From Protaetiibacter mangrovi (lineage in GTDB: Bacteria > Actinomycetota > Actinomycetes > Actinomycetales > Microbacteriaceae): a stretch of 64,000 bases of DNA. The number at the start of each line of letters is the position of its first letter. Position 1 is the first letter of the stretch. This document shows positions 47,242 through 56,307 of this stretch, in pieces. Made by a program: the position numbers and the translations under genes. The stretch spans positions 89,050-153,049 of the forward strand of contig NZ_JANTHX010000005.1 of NCBI RefSeq assembly GCF_024752305.1, read 5' to 3'. Under the pieces are notes generated by a model that saw only the letters and a list, made by a program, of their open reading frames with translations, was not told where the DNA came from and searched no databases.

Positions 47242-47622
47242 GTGTCCTTCGGGTTGACCTTCGACAAGATCCTGATCATCTTCGTGATCGCGATCTTCCT
47301 CGTCGGCCCCGAGCGCCTGCCCGGCTATGCGGCGCAGCTCGCGCGCCTCACCCGGTCGCTGCGCGACATGGCGAACGGCGCCAAGGACCGCATGCGCGAG
47401 GAGATGGGGCCGGACTTCGACGAGGTCGACTGGGCCAAACTCGACCCGCGCAAGTACGACCCGCGTCGCATCATCCGCGACGCCCTGCTCGAGGAGGACC
47501 CGTCGGCGTCCGTCCCGGCCGGACCGGCGGCGCCCCGGCGCTCCGCGGCGACCGCCTACGAGCTGCGGCAGCGACGCCTCGGCAAGGGTGTCGTCCCCCC
47601 GTACGACGTCGAGGCGACGTAG
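47242..47622 (+). CDS. tatB: Twin-arginine translocase subunit TatB
   Basis: 126 aa from the GTG at 47242. One N-terminal membrane helix, LTFDKILIIFVIAIFLVGPERLPGY, with the conserved G-P-E-R-L-P at the helix end, followed by an amphipathic helix (LARLTRSLRDMANGAKDRMREEMG) and a long tail. TatB receives Tat substrates with TatC; EfeB in this window is one such substrate. It is close to the O-methyltransferase gene and followed convergently by the aldehyde dehydrogenase gene. Confidence 0.9.
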   Translation: MSFGLTFDKILIIFVIAIFLVGPERLPGYAAQLARLTRSLRDMANGAKDRMREEMGPDFDEVDWAKLDPRKYDPRRIIRDALLEEDPSASVPAGPAAPRRSAATAYELRQRRLGKGVVPPYDVEAT

Positions 47623-47638
47623 GGGCTGCTGGCCCTCC

Positions 47639-49189
47639 TCAGCGGCGGCGGATCGCCTTGAGCGACTTCAGGGTCAGCACCATGAGGCCGACGAGCTTCG
47701 CGAACTCGGGGCCGGTGCGGGGCAGCTGCATGAGGCCGGTCGCCTCGGAGACCGTGGTGGACTCGGTGAAACGCAGCAGGCCGTCGAGGCCGTTGCGGCG
47801 CCCGAGACCCGAGTGCTTGACGCCGCCCATGGGGGCGTCGATCGAGCCGAAGCTCGCCCGGTAGCCCTCGTTGACGTTGACCGAGCCGGCCTTCACGCGC
47901 GCTGCGACGGCGCGGGCGCGGGAGCGCGAACCGGACATCACGGATGCGTTGAGCCCGAACTCGCTCGCGTTGGCGGCGGCGACCGCGGCATCCGCATCGT
48001 CGACCACCGTGACGGCGACGAGCGGGCCGAAGGTCTCGCCCGCGAAGCACTGCATGGCGTCGGTGACGTCGGTGAGCACGGTCGGCTCCATGACGTACGG
48101 GCCGAGGTCGGGGCGGGCCGCACCTCCGGCGAGCACGGTGGCACCCTTCGCGACGGCGTCGTCGAGGTGGGCTGTGACGCGCTCGAGCTGGGTCTGCGTG
48201 GCGAGGGAGCCGACGTCGGCCGTGTAGTCGAAGTCCACGCCGAGCGAGAGGTTGCGGACGCGCTCGGCGAAGGCCGGGATGAAGCGGTCGGCGACGCCCT
48301 TCTCGACGTAGATGCGCTCGATCGAGACGCACAGCTGCCCGGCCGCGGAGAAGCATCCGTATGCCGCGTCCGCCGCCGCCTTCTCGGGGTCGACGTCGTC
48401 GAGCACGATGAGCGGGTTCTTGCCGCCGAGCTCCATCGACGCGCCGATGAGGCGACCGGCGGCGCGCTGCGCGACGGTGCGGCCGGTGGCGGTCGAGCCG
48501 GTGAAGCACACGTAGTCGGCCTGGTCGACGACGGCCGAGCCGATCTCGGCGCCCGGGCCGGCGACGACCTGCCACACCTCGGGCGGCAGCCCCGCGTCGA
48601 CGAAGGCGCGTCGCGCGAGGAGCACCGAGAGGGTGCCCTGGTCGTCGGCCTTCTGGATGACGGCGTTGCCCGTGGCGAGGGCCGGCGCGATGTCCATGAG
48701 GGCGAGGCTCAGCGGGTAGTTCCACGGCGTGATGACGCCGATGAGGCCCTTCGGCGCACGACGCACCTTGGTGCGCATGACGAGCGGGATGCCGGCGCGG
48801 CGCCCCTCCGTGCGCAGGATGCGGCGCGCCGTGAGGGCGGCGTAGCGGGTGGCGGCGGCCGAGTTGAAGACCTCCTCGAAGGCCTGTCCGCGGGTCTTGC
48901 CCGTCTCGGACTGCACCGCGTCGAGCAGCAGCTCGCGCCGCTCGAGGAACAGGTCGTGGCCCGCCAGCAGCACGGATCGGCGGTGCGCGTCGCCCGCCTC
49001 CCACCACGCGCGCTGGGCGTCGCGGGCCCGCGCCGCCGCCTGCTCGACCTCGGCGACCGTCGCGTGCGGCAGCAGGTAGAGCTGCTCGCCCGTGAAGGGG
49101 GCGATGACGGGGACGGGGGTGGCGGCGCGGCCGGCGAGATCGGTGGTGAGCTCGTCGGCGAGCGACCGCGGCAGCAGCTGGCCGGGCAT
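47639..49189 (-). CDS. Aldehyde dehydrogenase, succinate-semialdehyde-dehydrogenase-like
   Basis: 516 aa NAD(P)+-dependent aldehyde dehydrogenase. The catalytic Glu is in MELGGKNPLIVLDD and the nucleophilic Cys in AAGQLCVSIERIYVEKG; the cofactor loop is FTGSTATGRTVAQRA. This branch includes gabD2-type enzymes, but long-chain aldehydes are also possible. Its promoter region contains a 22-bp palindrome, on the far side of which are a transporter and a PLP lyase. It could oxidise the aldehyde produced by that lyase. Starts at ATG 49189. Confidence 0.9.
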   Translation of the reverse strand: MPGQLLPRSLADELTTDLAGRAATPVPVIAPFTGEQLYLLPHATVAEVEQAAARARDAQRAWWEAGDAHRRSVLLAGHDLFLERRELLLDAVQSETGKTRGQAFEEVFNSAAATRYAALTARRILRTEGRRAGIPLVMRTKVRRAPKGLIGVITPWNYPLSLALMDIAPALATGNAVIQKADDQGTLSVLLARRAFVDAGLPPEVWQVVAGPGAEIGSAVVDQADYVCFTGSTATGRTVAQRAAGRLIGASMELGGKNPLIVLDDVDPEKAAADAAYGCFSAAGQLCVSIERIYVEKGVADRFIPAFAERVRNLSLGVDFDYTADVGSLATQTQLERVTAHLDDAVAKGATVLAGGAARPDLGPYVMEPTVLTDVTDAMQCFAGETFGPLVAVTVVDDADAAVAAANASEFGLNASVMSGSRSRARAVAARVKAGSVNVNEGYRASFGSIDAPMGGVKHSGLGRRNGLDGLLRFTESTTVSEATGLMQLPRTGPEFAKLVGLMVLTLKSLKAIRRR

Positions 49190-49200
49190 GCGGCGAGTCT

Positions 49201-49222
49201 AACTTGGACGGGCGTCCAAGTT
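49201..49222. promoter_or_regulatory. 22-bp palindromic operator between ALDH and transporter genes
   Basis: AACTTGGACG (49201-49210) and CGTCCAAGTT (49213-49222) are perfect 10-bp arms around GG. The site lies 11 nt upstream of the aldehyde dehydrogenase ATG and 62 nt upstream of the divergent transporter ATG. This T-T-G-G-A-C/G-T-C-C-A-A form is typical of TetR-type operators. No matching regulator gene is in the window. Confidence 0.75.
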
Positions 49223-49284
49223 CGCGACCCCTGTGCGGGGGAGGCTGCACGTGAGGGCTCCGCCGCCCGGATAGGGTGGCCCGC

Positions 49285-50673
49285 ATGACATCGCCGTCCG
49301 GCACCCGACCGCTGACCGCATCCGTGACCGCCCGCTACGCCGCGGGCTCCCTCGGAACGGGCGGATTCGCCACCCTGCCGGGCCTCGTGCTCGCTATCTA
49401 CCTCACCGACACGCTCGGGGTCGCCGCGATCTGGGTGAGCGTCATCATCGGTGTCGCGAAGGTGTGGGACGTGATCATCGACCCGCTCATCGGCGGGCGC
49501 AGCGACCGCAGCCTCGCCCTCACCGGGTCGCGGCGCCGGTTCATGCTGCTGGGCGGCCTGCTGCTGCCGGTGTTCTTCATCCTGACCTTCGCCGCGCTTC
49601 CCGGTCTCGGGCCCGTCGCGAGCGGCGTCTGGGTGCTGGTCGCGTTCGTGCTCGCGGCCACCGCCTTCAGCCTCTTCCAGGTGCCCTACATCGCGCTGCC
49701 CGCGGAGCTCGTCACCGACTACGACGCGCGCACCCGGCTGCTGTCGGCTCGCGTCGTCGTGCTGACCCTCGCGATCCTGCTGTTCGGGGCGGGCGGGCCC
49801 GAGCTCGTCAAGGCGTTCGGCGGCCCCACCCACGGCGGCTACTTCTGGATGTCGGTCGTCGCCGGGGTGCTGCTCGGCGTCGGCATGATCGTCGCCACCA
49901 CCTCGGCACCCCGGAGCCTCCCCTCCGCGCCGCCCGCGCGCAGCTCGTTCGCGGCCCACTACCGGGACGGGGTGGAGGCGCTGCGCGGCAGCCGGCCGTT
50001 CCGCAACCTGCTCGGCACCTTCCTGCTGCAGGCGCTGGCGACCGGGATGATGCTCGCGGGAGCCGCCTACATCGCCAAGTGGGTGCTGCGGGACGACAGC
50101 GGCACGACCTACCTGTTCCTCGCGCTCATCGCGCCGGCCCTGGTCTGCGCGCCGCTGTGGTCGCTCATCGCCCGCCGCACCGGCAAGGAGTGGGCGTTCG
50201 GTCTCGCGAGCGTGCTGTACGGCCTCGCGGCGCTCTCGCTGGTGCTGCTGGTCTGGGTGCCCGGCCCGTGGCTCTACGGTCCGGTCGCGCTCGCGGGCGC
50301 CGCCTATGCGGGCATGCAGACCCTGCCGATGGCGATGCTGCCCGACGTCATCACCGACGACGCGCGGCGCAACGGCCCGGGGCGCGCGGGCATCTTCGGC
50401 GGGGTCTGGACGGCCGGCGAGACCACCGGCATGGCGCTCGGCGCGGTGCTGCTGACCCTGTTGCTCGCCGCCACCGGCTATCAGGAGTCGGTCGCCGGCG
50501 CTGTGGTCGACCAGTCGGCGACCGCGCTCACCGGCATCGTGCTGAGCTTCAGCATCGTGCCCGCCGTCATGATCGGCCTGAGCCTCTGGACGCTCGCCCG
50601 GTACCCGCTGCGACGCGCCGACTTCGTGACCGACACCGCGGATGCCGCGGCCGACCAGGAGGGAACACGATGA
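49285..50673 (+). CDS. MFS transporter, GPH-type
   Basis: 462 aa, 12 membrane helices. The pattern ATLPGLVLAIYLTDTLGV, WDVIIDPLIGGRSDRS and SRRRFMLLGG is that of glycoside-pentoside-hexuronide:cation symporters, which also include lipid-related (MFSD2-like) members. The region ALPAELVTDYDARTRLLSARVV is the GPH mid-loop. Likely imports a substrate for the PLP enzyme that follows with ATGA overlap. A 22-bp palindrome upstream suggests shared control with the aldehyde dehydrogenase. Confidence 0.88.
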   Translation: MTSPSGTRPLTASVTARYAAGSLGTGGFATLPGLVLAIYLTDTLGVAAIWVSVIIGVAKVWDVIIDPLIGGRSDRSLALTGSRRRFMLLGGLLLPVFFILTFAALPGLGPVASGVWVLVAFVLAATAFSLFQVPYIALPAELVTDYDARTRLLSARVVVLTLAILLFGAGGPELVKAFGGPTHGGYFWMSVVAGVLLGVGMIVATTSAPRSLPSAPPARSSFAAHYRDGVEALRGSRPFRNLLGTFLLQALATGMMLAGAAYIAKWVLRDDSGTTYLFLALIAPALVCAPLWSLIARRTGKEWAFGLASVLYGLAALSLVLLVWVPGPWLYGPVALAGAAYAGMQTLPMAMLPDVITDDARRNGPGRAGIFGGVWTAGETTGMALGAVLLTLLLAATGYQESVAGAVVDQSATALTGIVLSFSIVPAVMIGLSLWTLARYPLRRADFVTDTADAAADQEGTR

Positions 50674-52130
50674 ACCCCGCGGGCGACGTCGACGAGATCA
50701 TCGGCCGGCTGACGGCTATGCGGGCCGTCGACCCGCCGACGCATGGCGGCCGGGTGCTGAGCTACGTCTACGACCCGGGCCTCGACGAGCTCGAGCGCGT
50801 CATGAAGCGCGCCATCCAGGAGGTGCTGCCGGTCAACGGCCTCGACCCCACGACGTTCCGCTCCGTGGGGGTGCTCGAGTCGGAGCTCGTCGGCTTCACG
50901 CGCGGTCTGCTGAACGGCGACGCGGAGGTCGTCGGGTCGGCGACGAGTGGCGGCACCGAGAGCTGCCTGCTCGCCGTCAAGACCGCGCGCGACGTGTGGC
51001 GCGAGGCGCACCCCGAGGGGCGACCGCGACTGCTGGCGCCCGTCACGGTGCACGCGGCGTTCCAGAAGGCGGCCCACTACTTCGACCTCGTGCTCGACCT
51101 GGTTCCGGTGTCGCCGGAGGGCGAGGTCGACGCCCGCGACCTCGTGGCGCGTCTCGACGACGACGTGGCGCTGGTCGTGGTGTCGGCGCCGAACTACCCG
51201 TTCGCCGCCCTCGATCCGGTCGCCGAGGTGGCGGAGGCCGCCGCGGCCCGCGGCATCCCCGTGCACGTCGACGCGTGCATCGGCGGCCTCGTGCTGCCGT
51301 TCTGGGAGGACGACGCGGGCGAGCCGCTGCCGGCGTGGGACTTCCGGGTGCCCGGGGTCACGAGCATCAGCGCCGATCTGCACAAGTACGGCTACGCGCC
51401 GAAGGGCGTCTCGGTGCTGCTGCAGCGCGGGCGCGACCGCCAGCGCCACCAGTACTTCGCGACCACCCGCTGGCCGGGGTATCCGGTCGTCAACCCCACC
51501 CTGCTCGGCTCGAAGTCGGCGTCGCCCCTCGCCGCGGGCTGGGCGATCGCGCAGTGGCTCGGTCAGGGCGGCTTCGCCGAGCTGACGGCGTCGTGTCTGC
51601 GCAGCACGCGCGTGCTCCAGGCGACCGTCGACGGCATCGAGGGGCTGCGGGTCGTGGGGGAGCCCACGGGCCCGCTGTTCGCGGTCGCGGTCGACGACTC
51701 GGTGCCCGCCGAGCGCCGGGTCGACCCGCACCACTGGGCCGACGCCGTGCGGCGCCACGGCTTCGTGCTGCAGCTGCAGCCGGCTCTCGCCCAGGAGGGC
51801 GGCGAGCTGCTGCCGTCGACCACGCACCTCACCATCACCCCCGTCACCGAGTCGGTGGTCGACGAGCTCTCGGCCGCCCTGGTGGCGGGAGCGGATGCCG
51901 TGCGCGGCGTGCCGCACGTCGACGGCGCCGCGCTGCTCGCGGGGCTGCCGCCGCTCGGCGCGCTCGACTCCGACACGGCGTGGGCGCTGCTGCAGGGCAT
52001 CGGCATCGGCGGGGGCGGCGAGCTGCCGGACGCGCAGGCGCCGCTGCTGGCGCTCATCGAGGCGCTCCCGGCGCCGATCGCCGAGCGGCTGCTCGTCGAG
52101 CTGCTGGGCCGGCTCGTCGAACCCCGCTAG
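50670..52130 (+). CDS. PLP-dependent lyase/decarboxylase, sphingosine-1-phosphate-lyase-like
   Basis: 486 aa, group II PLP decarboxylase fold. The PLP lysine (about residue 239) lies in SISADLHKYGYAPKGVSVLL, the sequence shape seen in sphingosine-1-phosphate lyases; GSATSGGTESCLLAVKTARD and VHVDACIGGLVLPFW are the other hallmark blocks. It could cleave a phosphorylated sphingoid base into an aldehyde and phosphoethanolamine, or decarboxylate an amino acid. The neighbouring ALDH would fit the first reaction. The ATG overlaps the transporter stop, and the stop overlaps the convergent Mrp gene by 4 nt. Confidence 0.85.
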   Translation: MNPAGDVDEIIGRLTAMRAVDPPTHGGRVLSYVYDPGLDELERVMKRAIQEVLPVNGLDPTTFRSVGVLESELVGFTRGLLNGDAEVVGSATSGGTESCLLAVKTARDVWREAHPEGRPRLLAPVTVHAAFQKAAHYFDLVLDLVPVSPEGEVDARDLVARLDDDVALVVVSAPNYPFAALDPVAEVAEAAAARGIPVHVDACIGGLVLPFWEDDAGEPLPAWDFRVPGVTSISADLHKYGYAPKGVSVLLQRGRDRQRHQYFATTRWPGYPVVNPTLLGSKSASPLAAGWAIAQWLGQGGFAELTASCLRSTRVLQATVDGIEGLRVVGEPTGPLFAVAVDDSVPAERRVDPHHWADAVRRHGFVLQLQPALAQEGGELLPSTTHLTITPVTESVVDELSAALVAGADAVRGVPHVDGAALLAGLPPLGALDSDTAWALLQGIGIGGGGELPDAQAPLLALIEALPAPIAERLLVELLGRLVEPR

Positions 52131-53191
52131 AGCAGGGAGCGGCCCGCGAGGCCGCGGCCGCGCGCGACCAGGGCGTCCGCGAGGCCGATCAGCGCGTCCG
52201 CCGCCGGGTCGGAGCCGTCGCCGAGCACCACCGGCGCGCCCGCGTCGCCCCCCGCGGCGACGGCGCCCGAGAGCGGGATGCGGGCGAGCACCGGCACCTC
52301 GAGGCGCCGTGCGACCTCGTCGCCCCCGCCCGAGCCGAACACGCCGCCCGCCATGTTCTCGACGACCCCGATCACGGTCTGCCCGGTCTGCCGGGCGACG
52401 AGGCCCGAACGCTCCGCCACGTCGGCGGCGGCCGCCTGCGGTGTCGTCACGACCAGCACCTCGGCGTTCGGCAGCAGCTGTCCGAGCGTGATCGCCACGT
52501 CGCCGGTGCCGGGCGGCAGGTCGAGCAACAGCACGTCGAGGTCGCCGAAGTAGACGTCGGTCAGGAACTGCTGCATCGTGCGGTGCAGCAGGGGCCCCCG
52601 CCACGAGACCGGCGTGCGGTCCTCGACGAACATGCCGATCGAGATCACCTTCACCCCGTGCGCCACGGGCGGCAGGATCATGTCGCCCACCTGGGTGGGT
52701 TTCGCATCCGGGATGCCGAGGATGCCGGGGATCGAGAAGCCGAACACGTCGGCGTCGACGAGGCCCACCGCGAGCCCGCGCGCCGCGAGGGCCACCGCGA
52801 GCTCCGCCGTGACGGTCGACTTGCCGACACCGCCCTTGCCGGAGGTGATGGCGACGACGCGCGTGAGGGTGCCCGGGCCGAACGGCATCCGGCGCTCGCC
52901 CCGCAGGCGGGTGACGAGCGCGTCGCGCTCGGCCGGGGTCATGACGCCGATCTCGAGGTCGATCGCCTCGACCCCCGGAACCGCGAGCACCGCCTGCCGC
53001 ACGTCGCGCTCGATGCGGTCGGCGGCGGGGCAGCCGACGATCGTGAGGCGCAGCGCCACGCGGGCGGTGGCATCCGCCACCTCGACGGCGCCGACCATGT
53101 CGAGCTCGGTGATCGGCCGACGGATCTCCGGGTCCTGCACGCGTGCGAGCGCGGCCCGCACGGCGTCGGCGAGGGGACCGGACGAGGTCAC
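52127..53191 (-). CDS. Mrp/ApbC-type Fe-S cluster carrier ATPase
   Basis: 354 aa. An N-terminal DUF59 (MIP18-like) domain (VQDPEIRRPITELDMVGAV) is followed by the MinD/Mrp ATPase with deviant Walker A SGKGGVGKSTVTAE near residue 115. The usual CxxC pair of Mrp proteins is not obvious in the last third, so cluster binding may rely on other residues. It helps load or transfer Fe-S clusters. Its start overlaps the stop of the DUF1003 gene by 4 nt, and the MgtE_N/CBS gene lies upstream on the same strand. Confidence 0.9.
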   Translation of the reverse strand: MTSSGPLADAVRAALARVQDPEIRRPITELDMVGAVEVADATARVALRLTIVGCPAADRIERDVRQAVLAVPGVEAIDLEIGVMTPAERDALVTRLRGERRMPFGPGTLTRVVAITSGKGGVGKSTVTAELAVALAARGLAVGLVDADVFGFSIPGILGIPDAKPTQVGDMILPPVAHGVKVISIGMFVEDRTPVSWRGPLLHRTMQQFLTDVYFGDLDVLLLDLPPGTGDVAITLGQLLPNAEVLVVTTPQAAAADVAERSGLVARQTGQTVIGVVENMAGGVFGSGGGDEVARRLEVPVLARIPLSGAVAAGGDAGAPVVLGDGSDPAADALIGLADALVARGRGLAGRSLL

Positions 53192-53694
53192 CTCGCGACC
53201 TCGTCCGGCTCCTTCTCCTTGTCGAGCTCCTCGAGCAGCGCCCGCAGCTCCGCCCGGATGAAGTCCTTCGTCGCCATCTCCTTCACCGCGAGCCGCAGGG
53301 CCACCACCTCGCGCGCCAGGTACTCGGTGTCGGCGAGGTTGCGCTCGGCGCGCTGCCGGTCCTGCTCGATCTGCACGCGGTCGCGGTCGTCCTGCCGGTT
53401 CTGCGCCAACAGGATGAGGGGTGCGGCGTAGGAGGCCTGCAGGGACAGGATGAGCGTCAGCAGGGTGAAGTTCTGCGTGCGCGGGTCGAACTGGTACTCC
53501 TCGGGCGCGAGGGTGTTGTAGGTCAACCAGACCACCACGATCACCGTCATGCCGATGAGGAACCAGCTGGTTCCCATGGCGCGCGCGAACGACTCCGAGA
53601 AGCGCCCCATCCGGTCGCGCCCCGAGGGGCGGAAGCCGAACGCGGGGCGGATGCCCTTCGGCGAGTCGAGTCGTGGTTCGTTACGACGTGCCAT
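53188..53694 (-). CDS. DUF1003 membrane protein
   Basis: 168 aa. Two membrane helices (WFLIGMTVIVVVWLTYNTLAP and FTLLTLILSLQASYAAPLILL) separated by a short loop, then a long charged coiled-coil (DRVQIEQDRQRAERNLADTEYLAREVVALRL). This is the DUF1003 signature, seen next to Mg2+-transporter-like and Mrp genes in actinobacteria. Function unknown. It overlaps the upstream MgtE_N/CBS gene by 14 nt and the downstream Mrp gene by 4 nt, implying one operon. Confidence 0.9.
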   Translation of the reverse strand: MARRNEPRLDSPKGIRPAFGFRPSGRDRMGRFSESFARAMGTSWFLIGMTVIVVVWLTYNTLAPEEYQFDPRTQNFTLLTLILSLQASYAAPLILLAQNRQDDRDRVQIEQDRQRAERNLADTEYLAREVVALRLAVKEMATKDFIRAELRALLEELDKEKEPDEVAR

Positions 53695-54988
53695 GCGAGA
53701 TCCTCCTTCCTCGGGTCGGGATGGCTGCGGTACCCGTGCTCACGGGTTCGGGCTCAGCCGGGGTACTTCGCCAGTCATCCGGCAGGAGGTAGTCGAGGAC
53801 GTCGTCGATGGTCACCACCCCGACGAGCCGGTGCTTCTCGTCGACGACGGGAAGCGAGACGAGGTTGTACGACGCCAGGATGCGCGACACCTCGGCCGCG
53901 CTGGTGTCGGGGGAGACCGGCTCGAGGCTCGGGTCGATGAGGGTGCCGAGCCGCTCGTGCGGCGGGTAGCGCAGCATGCGCTGGAAGTGCACCACGCCGA
54001 GGAACCGGCCGGTCGGCGGCTCGTACGGCGGCAGGGTCACGCACACCGCCGCGCCGAGCGCCGGGGCCAGCTCGTGGCGGCGGATGAGGGCGAGCCCCTC
54101 GGCGACCGTCGCGTCGGCCGAGACGATGATGGGCTCGGTCGTCATGAGCCCGCCCGCGGTCTCGGGGGCGTAGTTCAGCAGGAAGCGCACATCCTCGGCC
54201 TCCTCGGGCTGCATGAGCTCGAGGAGCGCCTCGCCGCGCTCTTCCGGCAGCTGGGCGATCAGGTCGGCCGCGTCGTCGGGCTGCATCTGGTCGAGCACGT
54301 CGGCGGCGCGCTCGTCGTCGAGCTGGGTCAGGATGTCGACCTGCTCCTGCTCGGGCATCTCCTCGAGGGCGTCGGCGAGGCGGTCGTCGGAGAGCTCCTC
54401 GGCGACCTCCATGCGGCGCTCCTCGGGGAGGTCGAGCAGCGTCGAGGCGAGGTCGGCCGGCAGCAGGTCGGCGTAGGTGGCGATGAGCTGCTCGGCGGAC
54501 TGCGATTCGCCGGGTGCGGTGACCTCGCTCACCTTGTCCCAGGCGGCGAGCACCGTGGCGCCCTTGCCGAACGGGGCGGGGTTGCTGCGCGGTCGGCGCA
54601 GGAACAGCTCACCCACGACCCACTCGCCCGGGCCGGCCTCCTCGATGGCGACGTCCTCGATCGAGGCGCGCCCCGATCCGTCGCGCAGCGAGACCTGTCG
54701 GCCGAGCAGCTCCGCGATCACGCGCACCTCGCCACCGCGCTGCTCGAAGCGGCGCAGATTGATGAGGCCGGTGGTGATGATCTGACCGGCTCCGATGCTC
54801 GTGACGCGTCCGATCGAGACGAAGACGCGCCGGCGTCCGGGGATCTCGACGATCAGCCCGACGACCCGCGGGGAGCCCGTGGTGCGGTACACGACGAGCA
54901 CGTCGCGCACCTTGCCGACCCGGTCGCCGTTGGGGTCGAAGACGGAGCACCCGGCCAGACGGGCGACGAAGACTCTCGTGGCGCTCAC
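53681..54988 (-). CDS. MgtE-N/CBS-domain protein lacking a membrane domain
   Basis: 435 aa. A PRC-barrel-like N-terminal region (FVARLAGCSVFDPNGDRVGKVRDVLVVY) is followed by MgtE N-domain superhelix repeats (DLPEERRMEVAEELSDDRLADALEEMPEQEQVDIL), then two CBS domains (TTEPIIVSADATVAEGLALIRRH; SLEPVSPDTSAAEVSRILASYNLVSLPVVD). The transmembrane domain of MgtE is missing, so this would be a cytosolic sensor or regulator, possibly of Mg2+. Widespread in actinobacteria beside DUF1003. First gene of the MgtE_N/CBS-DUF1003-Mrp operon. Confidence 0.9.
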   Translation of the reverse strand: MSATRVFVARLAGCSVFDPNGDRVGKVRDVLVVYRTTGSPRVVGLIVEIPGRRRVFVSIGRVTSIGAGQIITTGLINLRRFEQRGGEVRVIAELLGRQVSLRDGSGRASIEDVAIEEAGPGEWVVGELFLRRPRSNPAPFGKGATVLAAWDKVSEVTAPGESQSAEQLIATYADLLPADLASTLLDLPEERRMEVAEELSDDRLADALEEMPEQEQVDILTQLDDERAADVLDQMQPDDAADLIAQLPEERGEALLELMQPEEAEDVRFLLNYAPETAGGLMTTEPIIVSADATVAEGLALIRRHELAPALGAAVCVTLPPYEPPTGRFLGVVHFQRMLRYPPHERLGTLIDPSLEPVSPDTSAAEVSRILASYNLVSLPVVDEKHRLVGVVTIDDVLDYLLPDDWRSTPAEPEPVSTGTAAIPTRGRRISHGTS

Positions 54989-55024
54989 GGGAAAACCCTA
55001 CCCGTCGGATGTCAGAATGACGGG

Positions 55025-55507
55025 GTGACCAGCCCTTCGCCTTTCGCGCGCCCCGGGGTGCCGACATCGGTGCCGCACGGTGACGTGCTCGGCACCTACG
55101 ACAGCTACCCCGAGGCCCAGAAGGTCGTCGACCGGCTCGCGAAGGCGGACTTCCCGGTGGCGAAGCTCGCGATCGTCGGCAACGGCCTCACGAGCGTCGA
55201 GGTCATCACCCGCAAGCGGTCCTGGAACCGCGCGGCGCTCTCCGGCATCCTGTCGGGCGCCTGGCTCGGCATCTTCCTGGGGCTGTTCCTGAGCTTCCTC
55301 TCGCCGACCTTCTCGTGGCAGCTGTTCGCGGCGGCCGTGTTCATCGGTGCGGCGCTCGGGCTCTTCCTGCAGCTGTTCGGCTACGCGCTCAGCCGTCGCA
55401 ACCGCGACTTCGAGTCGGTGTCGCAGGTGCTCGCGGCGAACTACCAGATCGTCCTGGAACCCGGGTTCCTCACCCGGGCCCAGGACGTGCTGGCGCGCAA
55501 CCCCTAG
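55025..55507 (+). CDS. General stress protein-like membrane protein (YflT/DUF1269-type)
   Basis: 160 aa from the GTG at 55025. The N-terminal half is a heat-induced stress domain (LGTYDSYPEAQKVVDRLAKADFPVAKLAIVGNGLTSVE), followed by two helices joined by a short turn (AALSGILSGAWLGIFLGLFL and FAAAVFIGAALGLFLQLFGYAL) and a tail (RDFESVSQVLAANYQIVLEP). Such proteins are induced by general stress in Bacillus; the role here is inferred. Its stop overlaps that of the convergent ABC permease by 4 nt. Confidence 0.85.
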   Translation: MTSPSPFARPGVPTSVPHGDVLGTYDSYPEAQKVVDRLAKADFPVAKLAIVGNGLTSVEVITRKRSWNRAALSGILSGAWLGIFLGLFLSFLSPTFSWQLFAAAVFIGAALGLFLQLFGYALSRRNRDFESVSQVLAANYQIVLEPGFLTRAQDVLARNP

Positions 55508-56307
55508 CGGCGCCCGGCCTTCGCGCGGAACAGCACGCGCGTGAGCACGAGCGCCACCGCGAGGATGAGGGCGCACCATCCGATCGCCCACCACCCGTCG
55601 GCGCCGATCTCGGTGCCGAGCAGCAGACCGCGGATGGTCTCGATGATGGGGGTCAGCGGCTGGTTGTCGGCGATCCAGCGCAGCCACTCGGGCATCGTGT
55701 CGACCGGCACGAACGCGCTCGAGAGGTACGGCAGGAACATCAGGAAGAAGCCGTAGCCGCTCGCCGCCTCGGGACTCGACGCCGCGAGCCCGATCGCCGC
55801 GAACAGGTAGGTGATGGCGAGGATGTAGGCGGCCACGAGCGCGAACGTCGCCGCCCATTCGAGCGGCGTCGCCGAGGGGCGGAAGCCCAGCAGCACGGCC
55901 ACCAGGATCACGATCGCCGTCGCGACGAGGTTGCGCACCAGGCTCGCCACGACGTGCCCCGCGATGACCGTCTCGGCACGGAACGGCATCGTGCGGAAGC
56001 GCTCGATGACGCCCGCCTTCATGTCGTTCGCGACGTCGACCGCGGTCGAGGCGGCACCGAATCCGGCGCACAGCAGGATGATGCCGGGCACCACGTAGTC
56101 GACGTAGCCGCCCGACGGGTCGATGGCGCCCCCGAACACCTGCGTGAACAGGACCATGAGGATGGTCGGCAGGGCGATCGCCATGATGAGCGCGTCCGGG
56201 GTGCGCAGGGTGTGCAGCATGCTGCGAGCCACGAAGGTCGCGAACACGGTGGTCGGCCGCGGGGGTGAGGCGAGCGGGGTCGTGGTGAGTGCGGTCATGG
56301 TCGTCAT
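55504..56307 (-). CDS. ABC-2 type export permease, DrrB-like
   Basis: 267 aa from the ATG at 56307, six membrane helices. It carries IALPTILMVLFTQVFGGAID and FRTMPFRAETVIAGHVVASLVRN, the signature region of DrrB/ABC-2 exporters. It forms the channel for the ATPase gene upstream, with which it overlaps (ATGA). Together they export hydrophobic compounds or antibiotics. Control is probably by the divergent TetR. Confidence 0.92.
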   Translation of the reverse strand: MTTMTALTTTPLASPPRPTTVFATFVARSMLHTLRTPDALIMAIALPTILMVLFTQVFGGAIDPSGGYVDYVVPGIILLCAGFGAASTAVDVANDMKAGVIERFRTMPFRAETVIAGHVVASLVRNLVATAIVILVAVLLGFRPSATPLEWAATFALVAAYILAITYLFAAIGLAASSPEAASGYGFFLMFLPYLSSAFVPVDTMPEWLRWIADNQPLTPIIETIRGLLLGTEIGADGWWAIGWCALILAVALVLTRVLFRAKAGRR

